Shown: piece after piece, positions 1 to 9,224 of the stretch
Numbering within the stretch: position 1 is the stretch's first letter
Layout: each line of letters begins with the position of its first letter
Assembly: GCA_018266435.1 (NCBI GenBank)
Contig: JAFEAL010000006.1
Location: forward strand, 62,001-126,000
DNA: 64,000 nucleotides
Direction of reading: 5' to 3'
Origin: Bacteroidota bacterium
GTDB taxonomy: Bacteria > Bacteroidota > Bacteroidia > Cytophagales > Cyclobacteriaceae
The notes under the pieces: model-generated
The model's input: only the letters and a program-made list of their open reading frames with translations
Databases searched by the model: none
What the model was told of the DNA's origin: nothing
Made by a program: the position numbers and the translations under genes

Positions 1-242
1 AAGCCTCGATGAAATACCCGAAAGTGCTGAAAGGCGGCAGTTATCAAGACAAAGCCCAATCCCTTCGGATCAATCACCGCATCAAATCTGATCCATCGTG
101 GAACAAACGCGACCCTCAAATCCCAAAAAGCAAATGGTGGCTTACCGATGCAGCCGATGTAGGGTTTAGAGTGGTGAGGCCGTTGAAGCAACCTACTCCT
201 GAAGAAGTTGAAGAATTTTTTAAAAAATATTTGAGTAAATAA
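1..242 (+). CDS. Formylglycine-generating-enzyme-like (SUMF1/FGE-sulfatase domain) protein, C-terminal fragment
   Basis: Only the last ~80 residues are inside the window; the reading frame is open to the left edge, so the gene is partial at its 5' end. The visible part has the hallmark end of the FGE-sulfatase fold: a 'VLKGGSY' segment followed by 'ADVGFRVVRP'. FGE-like domains either oxidise a sulfatase cysteine to formylglycine or, in many Bacteroidota lipoproteins such as GldK/GldJ relatives, serve structural roles. Which applies here cannot be told without the N-terminus. A hairpin terminator follows directly. Confidence 0.75.
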   Translation, partial: ASMKYPKVLKGGSYQDKAQSLRINHRIKSDPSWNKRDPQIPKSKWWLTDAADVGFRVVRPLKQPTPEEVEEFFKKYLSK

Positions 243-270
243 AAATACAGTTCGGCCTTCCTGTATTTTT
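241..270 (+). terminator. Rho-independent terminator after the FGE-like gene
   Basis: A perfect 10-bp inverted repeat, AAAAATACAG (241-250) and CTGTATTTTT (261-270), with a 10-nt loop and a T-run. It begins inside the stop codon of the upstream gene. Confidence 0.75.
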
Positions 271-316
271 CAATAAATTTATTTCCCTGATTATTTCAAT
301 AAAAAAATATAAAAAG

Positions 317-1654
317 ATGAATACAAAAAATACTTCTACCCGCAGAGACTTTGTTAAGCAAACAAGTTTGCTGGCAAGCGGGCTGGTGGCCGCTCCATTC
401 TTTGCCAATGCTAATTATTTTCCAACGGGTGATGAGGTTATCAAAGTAGCATTGGTTGGCTGTGGTGGCCGGGGCACCGGTGCGACAGCTCAAGCGCTCA
501 GTACTAAACAAAATGTAAAACTCGTAGCCATGTGCGATGCTTTTCGCGATAACCTTGACAATTGTTACCATGCTCTTACCTCAGATGACACCAGCGATTG
601 GTCAGGCATCTCGGGTAACCTGAAAGATAAAATCGTAGTTCCGGAAGAAAATAAATTTACAGGCTTTGAAGGTTACAAAAAAGCCATTGCTCTGGCAGAT
701 GTAGTTATTCTTACCACACCTCCCGGTTTCCGGCCTATTCATTTTGAAGAGGCCATCCATCAGGGTAAACATGTGTTTATGGAAAAACCCGTAGCCACTG
801 ACCCGGCCGGCATACAAAAAGTATTGGCCAGCGCAACAATTGCCAAACAAAAAAAACTGAATGTGGTGGTAGGGTTACAACGGCATTATCAAAACTCTTA
901 CCGTGAGTTGCTGAAGCGCAAGGACATGATTGGTGACATTACTTCAGCTCAAGCCTGGTGGAACAACGATGGCGTATGGGTACGTCCGCGCAAATACAGC
1001 CAAACCGAAATGGAATACCAGATGCGCAATTGGTACTACTTTGTGTGGTTGTGTGGCGATCACATTAGTGAGCAGCACATTCACAACATTGATGTGGTCA
1101 ATTGGTTTAAAGGCAGCTACCCCGTTAAAGCACAAGGCATGGGGGGGCGCGAGGTGCGCAAAGGAAAAGATAACGGAGAAATTTTTGATCATCACTATGT
1201 AGAGTTTGAATATGCCGATGGAAGCATACTCAATAGCCAGTGTCGCCACATTACCGGCACGATGAGCAAAGTGGATGAACTGCTGGTTGGCACCAAAGGA
1301 AAAATTCAATGTGGCGCAGCCCGCATAACTGATGCCAAAGGAAATACCCTGTATCAGTTTGATCACAAAAGTGAAAACAACCCGTACCAAACTGAGCACG
1401 ATGAGTTGTTTGCCGCCATTGCTAAACGTGAATACAAATTTGCCGATGCAGAAAACGGAGCGAAGAGCACGATGACTTCCATTCTCGGCCGCATGGCTAC
1501 GTACAGCGGGCAAGTGGTGGAGTGGGATAAGGCCATCAATTCAGGAATCAGCTTGCAACCTAAAGTGTACGACTGGGATGCGTTACCTCCGGTAGTTCCC
1601 AATGCCGATGGTTATTACCCAGTGGCTATTCCCGGGGTAACGAAGTTTGTGTGA
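317..1654 (+). CDS. Tat-exported Gfo/Idh/MocA family oxidoreductase
   Basis: A 445-residue NAD(P)-dependent oxidoreductase of the Gfo/Idh/MocA superfamily. The N-terminus has a twin-arginine signal (STRRDFVKQ near residues 7-15 and a hydrophobic stretch to about residue 30), so the folded, cofactor-loaded protein is probably exported. A Rossmann glycine-rich loop (VGCGGRG) follows at about 47-53, and the family EKP motif is at 156-158. Members act on sugars or sugar derivatives; the substrate cannot be read from the sequence. It stands alone between a terminator and a peptidase gene. A second Tat-exported member lies at 61838-63259, and such paralogues are common in Bacteroidota. Confidence 0.88.
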   Translation: MNTKNTSTRRDFVKQTSLLASGLVAAPFFANANYFPTGDEVIKVALVGCGGRGTGATAQALSTKQNVKLVAMCDAFRDNLDNCYHALTSDDTSDWSGISGNLKDKIVVPEENKFTGFEGYKKAIALADVVILTTPPGFRPIHFEEAIHQGKHVFMEKPVATDPAGIQKVLASATIAKQKKLNVVVGLQRHYQNSYRELLKRKDMIGDITSAQAWWNNDGVWVRPRKYSQTEMEYQMRNWYYFVWLCGDHISEQHIHNIDVVNWFKGSYPVKAQGMGGREVRKGKDNGEIFDHHYVEFEYADGSILNSQCRHITGTMSKVDELLVGTKGKIQCGAARITDAKGNTLYQFDHKSENNPYQTEHDELFAAIAKREYKFADAENGAKSTMTSILGRMATYSGQVVEWDKAINSGISLQPKVYDWDALPPVVPNADGYYPVAIPGVTKFV

Positions 1655-1671
1655 TAGACGGTTTTACAGAC

Positions 1672-1708
1672 TGTTGTTGGTCAGCAACCAACAACACTTC
1701 GGGGTAGA
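1672..1708 (+). repeat. Hairpin element shared in part with 4131-4171
   Basis: GTTGTTGGT (1673-1681) and ACCAACAAC (1687-1695) form a perfect 9-bp stem with a 5-nt loop just after the oxidoreductase stop. There is no T-run, so it is a weak terminator at best. The string GGTCAGCAA with similar flanks, including a downstream ACTTC and GGTAGA, recurs after the S9 peptidase gene. No convincing gene lies in 1655-1937. Confidence 0.4.
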
Positions 1709-1937
1709 GGCCTGGGGCAACGAGTGCATTTTAGGGTTGATGTCAGTAGTTGATGAATTCTGTCAGGCTCTTTGCTTTGACTGCATTAATGTTAAAAAAA
1801 TTACATTTGTTGATGATAATGAAGTGGGGCGTGTGGCAAACTTGTGACCGTAGTGGTTAGTTCATGCAGACAACTCCATCTATTTCTCTCTTTCCCGAAT
1901 AAATCTTTTCTTATTTTTAAAAAAACGATTTCAAGAA

Positions 1938-4121
1938 ATGAAAACAAATCTGCAGTTTATTTCTCTGTTCATGGTAATGCAGGCAGCGGCCTGGGCACAA
2001 ACCGGTAAAATATATACTGTTGACGATTATCAACATGCCACAGATAGGCTGGCACCCAGTGCCAATAAATTGATTGATAACCTCATTCAGCCTCAGTGGC
2101 TTTCCAACAACAAAATCTGGTACCGCAGTTTAACCGACCAACAAAAATACGTGCTGTTCAACCCGGCCGATGGAAAAAAAGTTACAACCAACACGCGAAA
2201 AGAGTTGTTTGACATGGCAGGTGCAAAGCCCGAGCCACACCAAGAGATAGCCGGAGTGGTTTCGCCCGACAAAAAATACACCGCTTATATAAAAGATTGG
2301 AATTTGTGGATGAAAGAAATTGCCACCGGAAAAGAATCCCAATTAACTACCGATGGAATAAAAGATTTTGGTTATGCCACCGACAACGCAGGATGGAAAC
2401 ACACGGAAAACCCGATTTTAAGTTGGTCGCCCGATTCAAAAAAAATTGCTACGTTTCAGCAAGACCAACGCCACGTAAGCAACATGTATTTGGTGAAAAC
2501 CAAAGTGGGGGCGCCCGAGCTTTCCCAATGGAAATATCCCATTCCCGGTGATGCCGATATTATTCGGATTTACCGCGTCATCATTGATGTGAGTGCCCAA
2601 CCTAAAATAGTTCGACTCAAAATGAATTCAGATGCAAGACGCAGCACGCAGTGCGATGACATTTCTTGCGATGGCGGTTTTGATGATGTAGCCTGGAGTG
2701 AAGACAGCAAGCAATTGGTTTTTGTTTCAACCAGCCGTGATCATAAACAAGAAAACGTAAGGTTGGCCAATACTGAAACAGGCGAAGTAAAAGATCTCTT
2801 CGAAGAAAAAGCTGCTACGCAATATGAATCTGGCCGGGGCTCGATCAGTTGGAAATATTTTTCCAAGACGAACGAAATTCTTTGGTACTCTGAGCGTAGC
2901 GATTGGGCACACTTGTATTTGTACGATGCGGCTACAGGAAAACTCAAAAACCAAATCACGTCAGGAAATTTTGTAGTGACACAAGTTTTGAAAGTGGATG
3001 AAAAAAATCGCATCATTTATTTTGAAGGAAAAGGAAAAGAAGCTGGCCGCAATCCCTACTTCGCACATTTGTATCGCGTTGATTTCAGCGGAAAGAACTT
3101 GAAACTACTTACCCCCAATGAGGGGCATCATTCGGTAAGTTTTTCACCTGATGGAAAATATTTTACCGACAGCTATTCACAGCCCAATGTTCCCCCGGTA
3201 TACGAAGTGAGAGACCTGAAAGGAAAATTAATTGCCACGCTGGAGAAAACAGATATTTCCAAACTCACGGCAACAGGCTGGAAGCCGGTTATTCCGTTCA
3301 CAGTAAAATCGGCCGACAACAAATGGGATTTGTACGGATTGATGCACGTGCCTCAAAAATTGGATAACGCTGCAAAATATCCGGTGATTGTACAAATCTA
3401 CCCCGGCCCGCAAGGAGGAAGTGTTGGCTATTGGGGATTTAGTGCAGGCCGTAGTGACTGCGAATCATTAGCAGAACTGGGGTTTGTAGTGGTGCAGTTG
3501 GAAGGAAGTTGTAACCCCAACCGCTCAAAATCTTTTCACGATGCCTGTTATGGAAACATGGGCGAGAACACATTACCTGATCAAATTGCCGGGCTGAAAC
3601 AGCTTAAAGAAAAATATTCGTACCTGGATTTGGATCGCGTGGGGATTTGGGGGCACTCAGGCGGAGGTTTTGCCACTGCGGCTGCCATGTTCAAATATCC
3701 CGATTTCTTTAAAGTTGGAATCGCTGAATCAGGAAATCACGACAATAGAAATTATGAAGACGATTGGGGCGAAAGATACATTGGCCTCGAAACCAAAAAT
3801 GATAAAGGCATTTCTAACTACGAGCAACAGGCCAATCAATTGTTCGCCAAAAATTTGAAAGGAAAATTATTGCTGGCTCATGGCGGCATGGACGACAATG
3901 TGCCGCCTTATAATACGTACTTAGTTGCAGATGCATTGATCAAAGCCAACAAAGATTTTGATTTATTGATCTTGCCCAACGCGCGGCATGGCTATGCCCA
4001 AGACAGCTACTACATGATGCGCAGACGCTGGGATTATTTTATTCAGAACCTGATGCAAGCCACACCACCAAAAGAATTTCAAATCAAGATTGCGCCCGAT
4101 ACAAGGGTGAAGAACGAGTGA
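1938..4121 (+). CDS. Secreted S9 family peptidase (DPP IV-like, prolyl oligopeptidase fold)
   Basis: A 727-residue exported serine peptidase. Residues 1-20 form a signal peptide ending AAAWAQ. The middle is a DPP IV-type beta-propeller with repeated 'WSPDSKK'/'FSPDGKY' blades. The C-terminal alpha/beta hydrolase domain has the nucleophile in GHSGGG (Ser574), with Asp652 in MDDNV and His684 in ARHGY. The Ser-Asp-His spacing of 78 and 32 residues matches human DPP IV. It probably removes N-terminal dipeptides from peptides in the periplasm or outside. I could not place the propeller double-Glu motif that fixes the substrate N-terminus in true DPP IV, so strict dipeptidyl specificity is not certain. 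Confidence 0.92.
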   Translation: MKTNLQFISLFMVMQAAAWAQTGKIYTVDDYQHATDRLAPSANKLIDNLIQPQWLSNNKIWYRSLTDQQKYVLFNPADGKKVTTNTRKELFDMAGAKPEPHQEIAGVVSPDKKYTAYIKDWNLWMKEIATGKESQLTTDGIKDFGYATDNAGWKHTENPILSWSPDSKKIATFQQDQRHVSNMYLVKTKVGAPELSQWKYPIPGDADIIRIYRVIIDVSAQPKIVRLKMNSDARRSTQCDDISCDGGFDDVAWSEDSKQLVFVSTSRDHKQENVRLANTETGEVKDLFEEKAATQYESGRGSISWKYFSKTNEILWYSERSDWAHLYLYDAATGKLKNQITSGNFVVTQVLKVDEKNRIIYFEGKGKEAGRNPYFAHLYRVDFSGKNLKLLTPNEGHHSVSFSPDGKYFTDSYSQPNVPPVYEVRDLKGKLIATLEKTDISKLTATGWKPVIPFTVKSADNKWDLYGLMHVPQKLDNAAKYPVIVQIYPGPQGGSVGYWGFSAGRSDCESLAELGFVVVQLEGSCNPNRSKSFHDACYGNMGENTLPDQIAGLKQLKEKYSYLDLDRVGIWGHSGGGFATAAAMFKYPDFFKVGIAESGNHDNRNYEDDWGERYIGLETKNDKGISNYEQQANQLFAKNLKGKLLLAHGGMDDNVPPYNTYLVADALIKANKDFDLLILPNARHGYAQDSYYMMRRRWDYFIQNLMQATPPKEFQIKIAPDTRVKNE

Positions 4122-4130
4122 TTTTTGAAA

Positions 4131-4171
4131 TGTTGCAGGTCAGCAATCACCATTGAACAACTTCTGGTAGA
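4131..4171. repeat. Second copy of a GGTCAGCAA-containing intergenic motif
   Basis: This stretch between the convergent peptidase and paaN genes resembles 1672-1708 (TGTTG, GGTCAGCAA, then ACTTC and GGTAGA in the same order). It also has a short GGTAG/CTACC dyad at 4165-4180 that could terminate either strand weakly. Confidence 0.25.
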
Positions 4172-4176
4172 TGTAA

Positions 4177-5844
4177 CTACCCTTTCACCGGCTCTCTGTG
4201 CCCAACCCACGTAAATCGTTTGGTTACGTACTCAGGGTTGGTGAATGATGCGTTGCCCGCGGGGTTTCCGCCCGTTACGTGAAAATCGGAGAAGGCTGCA
4301 TTTTGGTTCATGTAAATGCCGCCAACCAAATTGAATGAAACCGGAGTAGCAGCCAGCGCCATTTCATCGGCAATTCTTTCTTTCACTGAACTGTCGGTGG
4401 TATAAGCGGCACATGAAATTGCTCCGTGCTGCATTGCCATTTCTTGCGCAAGCTCAATTGATTGAGCGGTATTTTTTGTTTTGATCAGCAGCGCAATCGG
4501 GCCAAAAAGCTCTTTGCTGAAGATTTCTTTTTTAGAGGCATCAACTTCAACCACAATAGGTGTGGCCACACGCGCATTTTTGAATTGCGGGTTTTCAAAC
4601 GTGCGTGATTTGAGAATCACTTTTCCGGCAAGTTTTTCAGATTCAATCACCCGCTCGCTGGTCTTTTTATTTTGAATCGCGCCAAGCACAAATGGCCCGG
4701 CTTTCGGATTATCGACCAGGCCGTTGATCTGCGTCACAAACTTTTGCGCAAAATCATCGAACGAAATTTTTCCGGCAGGTGAATCAATTCCATTGGCCGG
4801 AATGTAAAAATTTTGTGGAGCTGTGCACATTTGCCCGCTGTACAAGTTTACGGAGAACGCAAGGTTAGCTGCGGCTTTGTCGGCATCATCTACCGAATCT
4901 AAAATAACAGAGTTCACGCCTGTTTTTTCGGTGAACACAATTTTGCCTGGCAATGCTTCAAGATAAGAACCAAACGCAGAGTTGCCGGTGTAGTCAATAA
5001 GTTTTACGTCACGATGTTCGGCCAATTCTTGGGTGATCATTTTATCAAAAGTATCCACCGCGAGCTGGCACGTATTCGGGTCGAGATGATTTTCGGCCAG
5101 CACAGTTTGAATTTCTGCAACGAAAATGGCGATGGGGAGGATAGCGCCCGGATGGGGCTTTACAATTACCGGATTCCCGGTCATCAGGCTTCCATAAATT
5201 CCGGTTACTGAATTCCACGTTGGAAAAGTGGAGCAACCAATTACTAATGAAATTCCTTTGGGCACGGCATGCCACTCTTTATTTAATTGTATGTTGAATT
5301 TTCCCATCGGTTTGTTCCACATTGCTTTTTCGGGGAAACGGTTCATCTCTTCATACCCTGCCGCGATCGCTTCGAGCGCACGGTCGGCTGCATGCGGACC
5401 GCTCGCCTGAAACGCCATCATATAGCCCTGGCCTGTGGTGTGCATGGTGGCATATGCGATTTCGAAAAAACGTTTTTTTGCACGGTCAAGAGATTCCATC
5501 AAAAGGCCCGCACGGTTTTGCGCAGAAACCTTGCGCCACAAATGAAAAGCGGTCTTTGAATTGGTGATGAGCGAATCCACTGAAAATAAGGGATACGAAA
5601 TATTCAGTGCTTCCTGGGTGTAAGGCGATTCTTCCTGGCCGCCCCAACTTTGCGGATTTGTTTGTTTCAGTTCTTCAAATTTTTTGCCGAGATGATTTTT
5701 GAATTTAGCCTGCCCATCGGCATCGGCAGTCTCGCCATACATAGCGGGAGCCGGGTGCTCAGGGAAAGCGGCAAAGAAAACTCTTGAATGTAAAGCCTCA
5801 ATGGCTTTGTTGAGAACGGGCTGGTGTTTTGCGAAAAGTGACAT
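4177..5844 (-). CDS. paaN: Phenylacetic acid degradation protein PaaN (aldehyde dehydrogenase family)
   Basis: A 555-residue protein matching the full-length PaaN type (N-terminal extension with 'YGETADADGQ', then an aldehyde dehydrogenase domain). The ALDH catalytic cysteine is Cys340 in SGQMCTAPQ. This type lacks the fused hydratase domain of E. coli PaaZ. PaaN/PaaZ proteins handle the ring-opened semialdehyde of aerobic phenylacetate breakdown. No paaA-K gene is nearby, so either the pathway is encoded elsewhere or the enzyme serves another aldehyde. It lies 1 nt downstream of the DUF4197 gene on the same strand, so the two are probably co-transcribed. Confidence 0.88.
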   Translation of the reverse strand: MSLFAKHQPVLNKAIEALHSRVFFAAFPEHPAPAMYGETADADGQAKFKNHLGKKFEELKQTNPQSWGGQEESPYTQEALNISYPLFSVDSLITNSKTAFHLWRKVSAQNRAGLLMESLDRAKKRFFEIAYATMHTTGQGYMMAFQASGPHAADRALEAIAAGYEEMNRFPEKAMWNKPMGKFNIQLNKEWHAVPKGISLVIGCSTFPTWNSVTGIYGSLMTGNPVIVKPHPGAILPIAIFVAEIQTVLAENHLDPNTCQLAVDTFDKMITQELAEHRDVKLIDYTGNSAFGSYLEALPGKIVFTEKTGVNSVILDSVDDADKAAANLAFSVNLYSGQMCTAPQNFYIPANGIDSPAGKISFDDFAQKFVTQINGLVDNPKAGPFVLGAIQNKKTSERVIESEKLAGKVILKSRTFENPQFKNARVATPIVVEVDASKKEIFSKELFGPIALLIKTKNTAQSIELAQEMAMQHGAISCAAYTTDSSVKERIADEMALAATPVSFNLVGGIYMNQNAAFSDFHVTGGNPAGNASFTNPEYVTKRFTWVGHREPVKG

Positions 5845-5845
5845 T

Positions 5846-6529
5846 TTATTTTTTTGTTAGAGATCCAAAAACTTTTTTCAATAAACCCGAAGTTTGTGCT
5901 GCGGGATTGGCGCGGATATTTTTTTCTTCTTCCGCAATTTTTATAAACAATCCTTTGATAGCCAAATCGGTGGTGTAAGAAACCAAATCAGGGTTTACTT
6001 TTTTTACAAACGGAATTTTATCGTATTCGCTGGCCAATTGGCTATAATATTTTGTTGCGTTCACTTTGTCAAGCGATGACTTAATGATCGGTCGAAACTG
6101 AGTTTTTAATTGCGCGGTGGTGGCTGTTTGTAAATATTGTGTGGCGGCATCAGGCTGGCCTTTTAAGATTGATGCGGCATCGGTAATGGTCATTTTTTTG
6201 ATTGCATTTAAAAATATGGGCGCGGCTTGTTTGGCGGCACCCTCGGCTCCGCGGTTGAGGGTCTGAATAAAATTATCCACATCTTTTCCCAAGCCAATGT
6301 CGCGAAGTTTCTTTTCCATTTTTTGGGCATCGGGCGGAAAAGGAATTTTTATCTTCGGGTTTTTAAAATAGCCATCCACTTTTGAAAGCGAATCTGCCGC
6401 TTTGGCAATGCCTTTGTTCAAGGCTTCTTTTAAGCCGTTGGCAATATCTGTGCTGCTAAGTTGTGCGTAAGAAAAAACAGGTACAAAAGAGATAATAAAA
6501 ACACAAAAATATAAATTGGAGAATTTCAT
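5846..6529 (-). CDS. DUF4197 domain-containing exported protein
   Basis: A 227-residue protein with a signal peptide (residues 1-22, ending FSYAQ). The DUF4197 features are present: 'SSTDIANGLKEALNKGI' at the mature N-terminus, 'DAASILKG' in the middle and 'YTTDLAIKGLFIKIAEEE' near the C-terminus. It is predicted to be all-helical and periplasmic. The family's function is unknown. Its stop is 1 nt from the paaN start, so co-transcription is likely; the upstream TPR gene is 33 nt away. Confidence 0.85.
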   Translation of the reverse strand: MKFSNLYFCVFIISFVPVFSYAQLSSTDIANGLKEALNKGIAKAADSLSKVDGYFKNPKIKIPFPPDAQKMEKKLRDIGLGKDVDNFIQTLNRGAEGAAKQAAPIFLNAIKKMTITDAASILKGQPDAATQYLQTATTAQLKTQFRPIIKSSLDKVNATKYYSQLASEYDKIPFVKKVNPDLVSYTTDLAIKGLFIKIAEEEKNIRANPAAQTSGLLKKVFGSLTKK

Positions 6530-6562
6530 CAGTAAATAGATTAAAAAAACAAAATTATAGAA

Positions 6563-7864
6563 TTAGTATTCAGTTGCTGCTGGTGTAAGTAATTTCTGTC
6601 TTCCTATTTTTTCAAGATATGTATGAATAGGCAAAATCAAAATTGCTAACACAACATTGGCTATAAGCTTGAGAGAAGGCTCTGTGCCGGAAATTTTACT
6701 CACTATGGGGTCACTCACCACAAGCAGAAATTCAAACAACAGTAGTAACCCTATTAAAATCATAGCTGACATTATGCGCTTGGAAAATAGCTTGCGGCCT
6801 GAAAAGACAACAATAAAAAAAACTAATACCGCAACAGAGATGACGAGGTATTCCATGTTATCTCTTCTGGATAACCGGGCTGCCTCTCGCAGGTCTTGCT
6901 CCTTTTTTTCTTTTTGAGATAACAAAAACTCATATTCATTAGCTATTTTTTGAACTTCAAGCCGGTAGTTATTTTGCTGCAGCGAATCTTTCAAAATAAG
7001 GCATTGTTTTAGTATGCCCAGTGCCCGGGAAGTTTCTTTACGTTGCTCAAGAAGCTCGGCAAAATCAAGGTTGGCAAGAAGTAAAGTCTGGGTATAGCCT
7101 TTTATTTTTGTTAAAGGTTCTAACGTGGTATATGCCGAGTCGGATTGGTGCATGACTAACTGCAGGTGACCGATCAATTGCTTGGCCCAGGTTGTTGCTG
7201 TGTTGTCATGAGTTGCCCGAAACTGACTTTGAGCAAGTTTAGCCAGCTTCAGGGCTTCTGGCCACTTTTCTTGCTCGTTAAGTGTTTGACTGATGTTTAT
7301 CTGGGCATAACCGGTGCCCAACGGATCTTTTGCCTGTAGCCGATAAATCAATGCTTCCTGATAGCTCTCAAGAGCTTTATCAAATTCTTTCTTTGTTAAA
7401 TAGATGTGTCCTATATTGATATGACTGAAAGCCAGACCGCCAATGTCTTTGGTTATTTTTTTATACCGAATGGATTTCAAAAAATACTCCAACGATTTTT
7501 CTTCGTTGCCGATTTCCGAATAAACCATCCCTATCGCATTCAATACTATGCCTAAGCCAAACGAATCATGGCATTGCTCGAAGTATTCCAACGCCTGGGT
7601 ATAAAACTGAAATTTTTTAAACAGTTTTCTTTCATGCCAACCCAATCCATACGAGGCATATCCTTTGCCCCGCGTGTAGGCAAGCTGGTCAGACAGTTGT
7701 CTTACTTTTTCAAGGTAGTACAATGAACTGTCGCGGTTGTTGTACCAAAATTTTTTACTCTTTGTGTAGAATTGATCGGCCTTGCTGGTATCGCTCGTTT
7801 GGCCGTAAGATTGAACAGCATATAACGGAAGAAGCCCAATCCATAAATACATCAATCGATTCAT
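6563..7864 (-). CDS. Exported TPR-repeat protein with C-terminal membrane helices
   Basis: A 433-residue protein with a signal peptide (ending SYGQ at about residue 22), about five to six tetratricopeptide repeats between residues 30 and 290, a coiled coil around 290-325, and three hydrophobic helices (about 333-352, 360-378, 395-415). The layout is that of the sensor half of Bacteroidota TPR histidine kinases or TPR-LytTR/LuxR regulators, but it stops after the membrane helices without an output domain. The start codon overlaps the stop of the hydroxy acid dehydrogenase gene as ATGA, implying translational coupling. No function can be assigned. Confidence 0.75.
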   Translation of the reverse strand: MNRLMYLWIGLLPLYAVQSYGQTSDTSKADQFYTKSKKFWYNNRDSSLYYLEKVRQLSDQLAYTRGKGYASYGLGWHERKLFKKFQFYTQALEYFEQCHDSFGLGIVLNAIGMVYSEIGNEEKSLEYFLKSIRYKKITKDIGGLAFSHINIGHIYLTKKEFDKALESYQEALIYRLQAKDPLGTGYAQINISQTLNEQEKWPEALKLAKLAQSQFRATHDNTATTWAKQLIGHLQLVMHQSDSAYTTLEPLTKIKGYTQTLLLANLDFAELLEQRKETSRALGILKQCLILKDSLQQNNYRLEVQKIANEYEFLLSQKEKKEQDLREAARLSRRDNMEYLVISVAVLVFFIVVFSGRKLFSKRIMSAMILIGLLLLFEFLLVVSDPIVSKISGTEPSLKLIANVVLAILILPIHTYLEKIGRQKLLTPAATEY

Positions 7865-9117
7865 AATAGTATGTTTTCCTTCGATATTTCTGAAACAGAT
7901 TTGCAGCCCGCCAATCCCATCGTCAATTCAAAATCAGTGATCATGTTTTGCAAAACTTCTTTTACGCCTTGTTCACCACCTGCCGCCAATCCATAGACAT
8001 ACGGCCTACCGATACAAACCGCTTTTGCACCAAGAGCAAATGCTTTAAAAATATCGGCACCCCCGCGAATGCCGCTGTCCATCAGCACAGGAATTTTATT
8101 TTGAACAGCATCAACTATTGAAGGCAATGCCGCAATCGTGCTGATGCTTCCGTCCACTTGCCGTCCACCATGGTTTGAAACAATGATTCCATTCATTCCA
8201 AAATCAACAGCTTTGCGCGCATCATCGGCATGAAGAATACCCTTGAGTAGAACGGGAAGATTAGTTACCTCTCGTAAATACTTTAAATCATCCCATGCTA
8301 AAGCGGGATTTGAATAAATGCTGATAAATTTTTGTACGGCTTTAATTTGTCTTCCGGAAAATAGTTTTGAAAAAAAACTAGTGCCCGGATAATTTTTTGT
8401 CATTTGAATAAGGCCGTTGATACTTTGCCAGGTGATTTTTCTTTTGGTTTGCGGCTCGGCTTCGTCCATCAGTTTTTGAAAAACAGGATCGGAAGTATAT
8501 TGAGCAATGCCTCTCCCTTCGAGAAATGGAAGGTATGCCATCTCCAGATCGCGTGTACGCCAGCCGAGCATCGTAGTATCAAGCGTGACAACAATGGCTG
8601 AGCATCCGCATTTTTCAGCACGCTGCACAAAACTTTTTACCAACTCGTGCGATTTACTCCAATACAATTGAAACCAACGCGGATTATTTCCCATCACAGA
8701 AGAAACTTCTTCCATCGATCGCGAAGCCTGACTTGAAAAAATATAAGGAATATTAACTGAAGCGGCAGCTTTGCCCACGGCAACATCGGCATCCTTGTGA
8801 GCTAATTCTAAAACACCAACCGGGGCAATTAAAATTGGTGAATGAAATTTTTGTCCGAACAATTCAATACTGGCATCGCGCACACTCACGTTACGCAACA
8901 TGCGTGGTATGATTTTTATTTTTTCAAAATCATTTTGATTAGCGCGAAGGGTACTTTCATTTCCGGCCCCGCCTGCAAAGTAGGCAAAGGAGTGAGGCAA
9001 TAATTTATTTTGCACAGCTTTTTCCAGTTCGCAAAACGAAACGGGTACCGTAGGCTTGATTCCAGCGAACCCATCAAGATAAATTTCGCGTTGCCGGGTG
9101 AGCGATTCTACTACCAT
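7861..9117 (-). CDS. FMN-dependent alpha-hydroxy acid dehydrogenase/oxidase (LldD / lactate oxidase-like)
   Basis: A 418-residue TIM-barrel flavoprotein. The family signature SNHGGRQVDG is present with the catalytic base His316. The phosphate-binding 'DSGIRGGADIFKA' and 'GAKAVCIGRPYVYGL' segments follow. It oxidises an L-2-hydroxy acid such as lactate or glycolate to the 2-oxo acid and passes electrons to quinone or oxygen. Sequence alone does not decide between dehydrogenase and oxidase or fix the substrate. It is the first gene of a minus-strand run and overlaps the TPR gene by 4 nt (ATGA). Confidence 0.85.
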   Translation of the reverse strand: MVVESLTRQREIYLDGFAGIKPTVPVSFCELEKAVQNKLLPHSFAYFAGGAGNESTLRANQNDFEKIKIIPRMLRNVSVRDASIELFGQKFHSPILIAPVGVLELAHKDADVAVGKAAASVNIPYIFSSQASRSMEEVSSVMGNNPRWFQLYWSKSHELVKSFVQRAEKCGCSAIVVTLDTTMLGWRTRDLEMAYLPFLEGRGIAQYTSDPVFQKLMDEAEPQTKRKITWQSINGLIQMTKNYPGTSFFSKLFSGRQIKAVQKFISIYSNPALAWDDLKYLREVTNLPVLLKGILHADDARKAVDFGMNGIIVSNHGGRQVDGSISTIAALPSIVDAVQNKIPVLMDSGIRGGADIFKAFALGAKAVCIGRPYVYGLAAGGEQGVKEVLQNMITDFELTMGLAGCKSVSEISKENILL

Positions 9118-9224
9118 GTATAGTGTATTCGTAACTAAAACTACAATAAAAGATTACAAAATCAATTGTATATTCTTTCGGATATTTGCCAGTCAAAAAA
9201 AACCTGATCTTAATTTTTTAAACA

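Noticed and set aside
944-1513. 189-codon antisense frame inside the oxidoreductase gene
   Set aside because: A shadow of a well-supported gene on the other strand, with no recognisable domain.
1647-1847. 66-codon plus-strand frame after the first oxidoreductase
   Set aside because: It overlaps the previous gene's end and contains the hairpin element; no family features or plausible ribosome binding site.
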